This document shows, piece by piece, positions 60,702 through 64,000 of a stretch of DNA of 64,000 bases (positions are counted from its first letter, which is position 1; each line of letters opens with the position of its first letter). The DNA comes from Methylobacterium sp. J-077 (GTDB lineage Bacteria; Pseudomonadota; Alphaproteobacteria; Rhizobiales; Beijerinckiaceae): NCBI RefSeq assembly GCF_022829365.1, contig NZ_JAKSYJ010000196.1, positions 62,001 through 126,000 on the forward strand. Reading direction: 5' to 3'. The translations under genes and the position numbers were made by a program. Below the pieces are notes generated by a model. That model was not told the DNA's origin. It ran no database searches and was given only the letters and a program-made list of their open reading frames with translations.

Positions 60702-62489
60702 CTACTCGTCCAGGCGGACGGCCTGACCGCCCCGGTCGATCGGCAGGCTGGGCCCCTTCAGCTCGGCATCGCTCGGCAGGGAGCGCACGTCCCAGCCGCC
60801 GCCGAGCGCCCGGATCAGCGTGACCGCAGCAGTGAAGCGGCTGAGCCGGACCTGGAGGGCGCTGATCTCGTTGGTCACGAGCAGGCCCTGCGCCGTCACC
60901 ACCGTGGTGAAGTTCTGCGTGCCGGCCCGGTATTCGTTGAGGGTGATCTCCACGGCCTTGCGCGAGGATTCGACGGCCGAATCCTGCGCGCTCTGCTGCA
61001 GGCCGAGGATGCGCAAGGCCGCCATCTGGTTCTCCACCTCCGCCAGGGCGGCGAGCACCACCTGCCAGTAATTGGCCACCGCGGCGTCGTAGCCGGCCTC
61101 GGCCGAGCGGACGGCCGCCGTGCGGGCACCGCCGTCGAACAGGACCTCGCTCCCCGCCGCCGTCGCCGACCAGACCTGGTTGGCGGCCGAGAACAGGCCG
61201 TTGCGGGTCAACCCGGAGACGCCGCCCTGGGCCGAGATCGTCACGGTGGGGAAGAAGGCTGCCACCGCCACGCCGATCCGCTCGCTCTGCCCCTGCACCA
61301 GGCGCTCGGCCTGGGCCACGTCCGGCCGCCGCTCGAGCAGGTCGGACGGGATCCCGACCGGCACGGACGGCGGGTTGCGACTGATGCCGGCCACCGGGAT
61401 CGAGACCTCCGAGGGCGGCCGCCCGATCAGCGTGGCGATGGCGTTCACGTACTGGACCCGGGTCAGCCGGATCGCGATGGCCTGGGCCTCGATGGTCTGG
61501 ACCTGAGTCTGCGCGGTGATCACGTCGGAGCGAGCGGCCACGCCGGCCGCGTACTGGTTCTCCGTGATGCCGAGGGTCTTCTTGAAGTTCGCGACGTTCT
61601 CGTCGAGCACCTTCTGCAGGGCATCGGCGTAGCGCACGGTGAGATAGTCGGCGGCGACCTCGGCCTGGATGGTCAGGCGGGTCAGCGCGATCGTGGCGGC
61701 GTCGGCCTGGGCCAGCGCCGTCTCGCTCTCGATATTCCGGCGGGTGCCGCCGAACAGGTCGAGCTCCCAACTCGCCTGGCCGAGCAGCGAGGCGCTGGTG
61801 CGCACCGTGCTGCCGCTGCTGGTTCGGGTGATGCTCGGGGCGCCGATCACCGTCGGGTACAGGGCGGCCTGGGCCGAGGCGACCAGGGCCCGGGCCTGCC
61901 GGTAATTCGCCACTGCCTGCCGCAGGGATTGGTTGTCGACATCGACCAGGCGGATCAGGCGGTCGAGGATCGGGTCCTTGAACACCCGCCACCAGTCGCC
62001 GCGCTCCACCGCGTCGTTGGGCCGGGCCTCACGCCAGCCTTTCTTGCGCGCCGCGACGACGGCTGGGCTGTCCTCGCGCTGCCCGCCCTCTCGGTAGGCC
62101 AGCGGCGTCTCGACGGAGGGGCGCGTGTAGTCTGGGCCGACCACGCAGCCGGCGAGAGCGGGAATGAGGGGGAGGAGGAGGAAGGCGCGACGCAGCCCCA
62201 GGGGCGCATGCCCTCCCCCCTCTGCGGGGGAAGGTGGGCCGGCCGGCAGGCCGGATCGGGAGAGGGGAGCGACGGTGCCGGAGAAGTCGCGGCGCCTGAT
62301 ACATCCTGCATCGTCGCGCTGCCCCTCTCCCGGCCCCCTCCGGGGGCCACCCTCCCCCGCAGAGGGGGGAGGGAATGTGCCGGCTGCGTCGCTCCCATCG
62401 ATCGACGATGCGCGCGTGGAGCCCGCAGAGCCCAAAGACATAGGCGCGCGCGCGGGTGCCGCCGGTGTTTCACGTGAAAACGGACGCAT
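60702..62489 (-). CDS. RND efflux outer-membrane lipoprotein (OprM/NodT family)
   Basis: This protein of up to 595 residues is the outer-membrane channel for the adjoining RND pump. The lipobox is LLPLIPALAGC, followed by VVGPDYTRPSVETPLAYRE. The two OEP repeats are typical (WWRVFKDPILDRLIRLVDVDNQSLRQAVANYRQARA; SWELDLFGG). The ATG at 62489 overlaps the pump stop (TGATG), but about 100 residues then precede the lipobox, and most of them are encoded by a family 1 repeat. The functional start may be a non-ATG codon near 62201, just before the signal peptide, as no in-frame ATG exists there. Confidence 0.88.
   Translation of the reverse strand: MRPFSRETPAAPARAPMSLGSAGSTRASSIDGSDAAGTFPPPSAGEGGPRRGPGEGQRDDAGCIRRRDFSGTVAPLSRSGLPAGPPSPAEGGGHAPLGLRRAFLLLPLIPALAGCVVGPDYTRPSVETPLAYREGGQREDSPAVVAARKKGWREARPNDAVERGDWWRVFKDPILDRLIRLVDVDNQSLRQAVANYRQARALVASAQAALYPTVIGAPSITRTSSGSTVRTSASLLGQASWELDLFGGTRRNIESETALAQADAATIALTRLTIQAEVAADYLTVRYADALQKVLDENVANFKKTLGITENQYAAGVAARSDVITAQTQVQTIEAQAIAIRLTRVQYVNAIATLIGRPPSEVSIPVAGISRNPPSVPVGIPSDLLERRPDVAQAERLVQGQSERIGVAVAAFFPTVTISAQGGVSGLTRNGLFSAANQVWSATAAGSEVLFDGGARTAAVRSAEAGYDAAVANYWQVVLAALAEVENQMAALRILGLQQSAQDSAVESSRKAVEITLNEYRAGTQNFTTVVTAQGLLVTNEISALQVRLSRFTAAVTLIRALGGGWDVRSLPSDAELKGPSLPIDRGGQAVRLDE
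62212..62378. repeat. Palindromic repeat family 1, copy 4
   Basis: This inverted repeat of about 165 bases has ends CCCTCCCCCCTCTGCGGGGGAAGG and CCTCCCCCGCAGAGGGGGGAGGG. It lies in the 5' part of the outer-membrane factor gene, and the frame stays open through it. Confidence 0.85.
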
Positions 62490-64000
62490 CACTCTCCGGC
62501 CGGCAGTGCCGCTGCGCCGCCGGGCCCGGCACTCCTGCGGCGGCGGGCGAGCACCCGGTGCCGGAGGCGGTCGAGGGTCAGGTAGACGACGGGGGTGGTG
62601 TACAGGGTCAGGAACTGGCTCACGATCAATCCGCCCACGATGGCGATGCCCAGGGGCCGGCGCAGCTCGGCCCCCTCGCCGGTGGCCAGGATCAGCGGCA
62701 CGGCGCCGAGCATCGCGGCCAGCGTGGTCATCATGATCGGCCGGAAGCGCACGAGACAGGCCTCGCGGATCGCGTCGACGGGATTCGCGCCTCGGGTCCG
62801 CTCCACGTCGAGGGCCACGTCGATCATCATGATCGCGTTCTTCTTCACGATGCCGATCAGCAGGAACACCGCGATCAGCGCGATAATGGTGAATTCGGTG
62901 CCGGTCGCCAGCAGGGCCAGCACCGCGCCGACGCCGGCGGACGGCAGTGTCGAGAGGATCGTCAGCGGGTGCACGAAGCTCTCGTACAGGATGCCCAGCA
63001 CCGCATAGACCGCCAGGATCGCGGCCAGGATCAGCAGCGGCTGGCGCGAGGCCGAGGCGACGTAGTTCTTGGCCGCGCCGGCATACTCGCCGTGGATCGT
63101 GGCCGGCAGCCGCAGGGACGCCATCGCCCGGTCGATCGCCGCGGTGGCGTCCGACAGGCTCTTGCCCGGGGCGAGGTTGAACGAGATCGTGGTGGCGACG
63201 AACAGGCCCTGGTGGCTTATCTGCACGGGGGCGCTGCCGGGCTCGATCCGTGCGAAGGCCGAGAGCGGGATCATGGTCTCCTTGGCGGCGGAGACCGGTG
63301 CACTCGACGAGGCGCCGCCCTTGCTGGCCGCGATGGCGTTCGAGGAGGCGTTGCGGGCGGAATCGGAGGCGATCGCGGCGGCGTTCGAGGACGCATCGGC
63401 CGTGCTCGCGGCGGCCGTGGCCGCGGCGGCGACGCCGGTGGATGTGGCCCCGACCGCCCCCGTGCTGGTCGTCGCCCCGGTCGAGGCGGCGGCGCCGCTG
63501 CCCGGGCTGCTGGTGCCGGTGGCCGCGTTGGTGTTGACGCCGCCCGCCGCCGCCACAGTGCCGGCCACGGCGTTGGTGGTGGCCGAGCCCGGCGCGTTGC
63601 CCCCGGAGGTTGAGACGAAGATCTGCTTCAGGGTCTCGGGGGATTCCAGGTAGCGCGGGGCGATCTCCATCACGACGTGGTACTGGTTCAGGGGGTTGTA
63701 GATCGTCGAGACCTGGCGCTGCCCGAAGGCGTCGTAGAGGGTGTTGTCGATCTTGTTCGGGGTGATGCCGTACCGGAACGCGGTGGCGCGGTCGATCACC
63801 ACCCGGCTCTCCAGGCCGCCCTCCTGCTGGTCCGAGGTGACGTCCGCGAAGGTCGGATCCTTCTGCAGGGCGGCGAGCAGCTTCGGGGCGGCGGCGAACA
63901 GCTCCTCGGCGGTGTCGCCCTGAAGGGTGTACTGGTACTGGGCGAAGCTCTGGCGGCCGCCCATCTGCAGGTCCTGGCGCGGGAAGACGTAGAGCCGTGC
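62489..64000 (-). CDS. RND multidrug efflux transporter, MdtB/MdtC-like (C-terminal part)
   Basis: This is the last 503 residues of an inner-membrane RND pump that enters from the right edge. The visible periplasmic region has YNPLNQYHVVMEIAPRY and PLSAFARIEPGSAPVQISHQG, as in MdtB/MdtC. The membrane half follows with YAVLGILYESFVHPLTILSTLPSAG and GIVKKNAIMMIDVALD. Between STSGGNAPG and MIPLSAF there is a low-complexity Ala/Ser/Thr/Gly insertion of about 107 residues that MdtC does not have. The stop overlaps the start of the outer-membrane factor gene. Confidence 0.93.
   Translation of the reverse strand, partial: ARLYVFPRQDLQMGGRQSFAQYQYTLQGDTAEELFAAAPKLLAALQKDPTFADVTSDQQEGGLESRVVIDRATAFRYGITPNKIDNTLYDAFGQRQVSTIYNPLNQYHVVMEIAPRYLESPETLKQIFVSTSGGNAPGSATTNAVAGTVAAAGGVNTNAATGTSSPGSGAAASTGATTSTGAVGATSTGVAAAATAAASTADASSNAAAIASDSARNASSNAIAASKGGASSSAPVSAAKETMIPLSAFARIEPGSAPVQISHQGLFVATTISFNLAPGKSLSDATAAIDRAMASLRLPATIHGEYAGAAKNYVASASRQPLLILAAILAVYAVLGILYESFVHPLTILSTLPSAGVGAVLALLATGTEFTIIALIAVFLLIGIVKKNAIMMIDVALDVERTRGANPVDAIREACLVRFRPIMMTTLAAMLGAVPLILATGEGAELRRPLGIAIVGGLIVSQFLTLYTTPVVYLTLDRLRHRVLARRRRSAGPGGAAALPAGE

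Overview
The window reads as high-GC chromosomal DNA of an alphaproteobacterium, most likely a Methylobacteriaceae member (Methylobacterium/Methylorubrum-like). This is inferred from the gene set: a methylsuccinyl-CoA dehydrogenase of the ethylmalonyl-CoA pathway, PHB depolymerase and phasins, a RegB/RegA (ActS/ActR) redox two-component pair, HisZ plus HisG, HemJ, and the ispH-thrB-rnhA and hemE-ppsR neighbourhoods. I see no rRNA, tRNA, CRISPR array or transposase.

Layout. 0-4 kb: a peptide-type ABC importer operon on the minus strand (substrate-binding protein, two permeases, start of an ATPase). 4.5-8.1 kb: phaZ divergent from regB-regA. 8.2-9.5 kb: a small membrane protein and purS-purQ, then a structured candidate small RNA. 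9.8-13.7 kb: cell-wall genes (PBP1A, amidase). 13.9-15.8 kb: a toxin-antitoxin locus with a frameshifted toxin, a phasin-like gene and a phasin whose promoter carries a PhaR-like operator. 16-18.7 kb: two divergent paralogous glycosyltransferases. 19-26.9 kb: mcd, a Rieske-flavoprotein, a DMT transporter, a YihY protein, an alpha/beta hydrolase and an SDR. 27-31.8 kb: coaE, aroE, a cation diffusion facilitator, maf and rho. 32.4-38.6 kb: a DUF3429 protein, hisS, a chemoreceptor, hisZ-hisG. 38.6-39.9 kb: a small accessory island of lower GC. 39.9-43.2 kb: hemJ-hemE, a probable chromosome origin (oriC) and ppsR. 43.4-45.2 kb: crcB behind a fluoride riboswitch, an unknown protein and an EF-hand protein. 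45.4-52.5 kb: a moxR/DUF58/Bat-type aerotolerance operon. 52.8-64 kb: an MgtC-like protein, an NlpC/P60 hydrolase, ispH-thrB-rnhA, zwf, a second CDF transporter and an RND efflux pump with its outer-membrane factor; the pump gene runs off the window edge.

The strongest signal outside the genes is at 41.97-42.40 kb. Between hemE and ppsR, the location of the Caulobacter and Rickettsia origins, lie a perfect CtrA site, nine GANTC methylation sites, two near-consensus DnaA boxes and an AT-rich stretch. Other non-coding signals are the fluoride riboswitch, the PhaR-type operator and the small RNA after purQ. Four families of palindromic repeats are also present. One family always sits at gene 3' ends. 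Another always sits between co-directional genes and in two places is read as the N-terminus of an exported protein.
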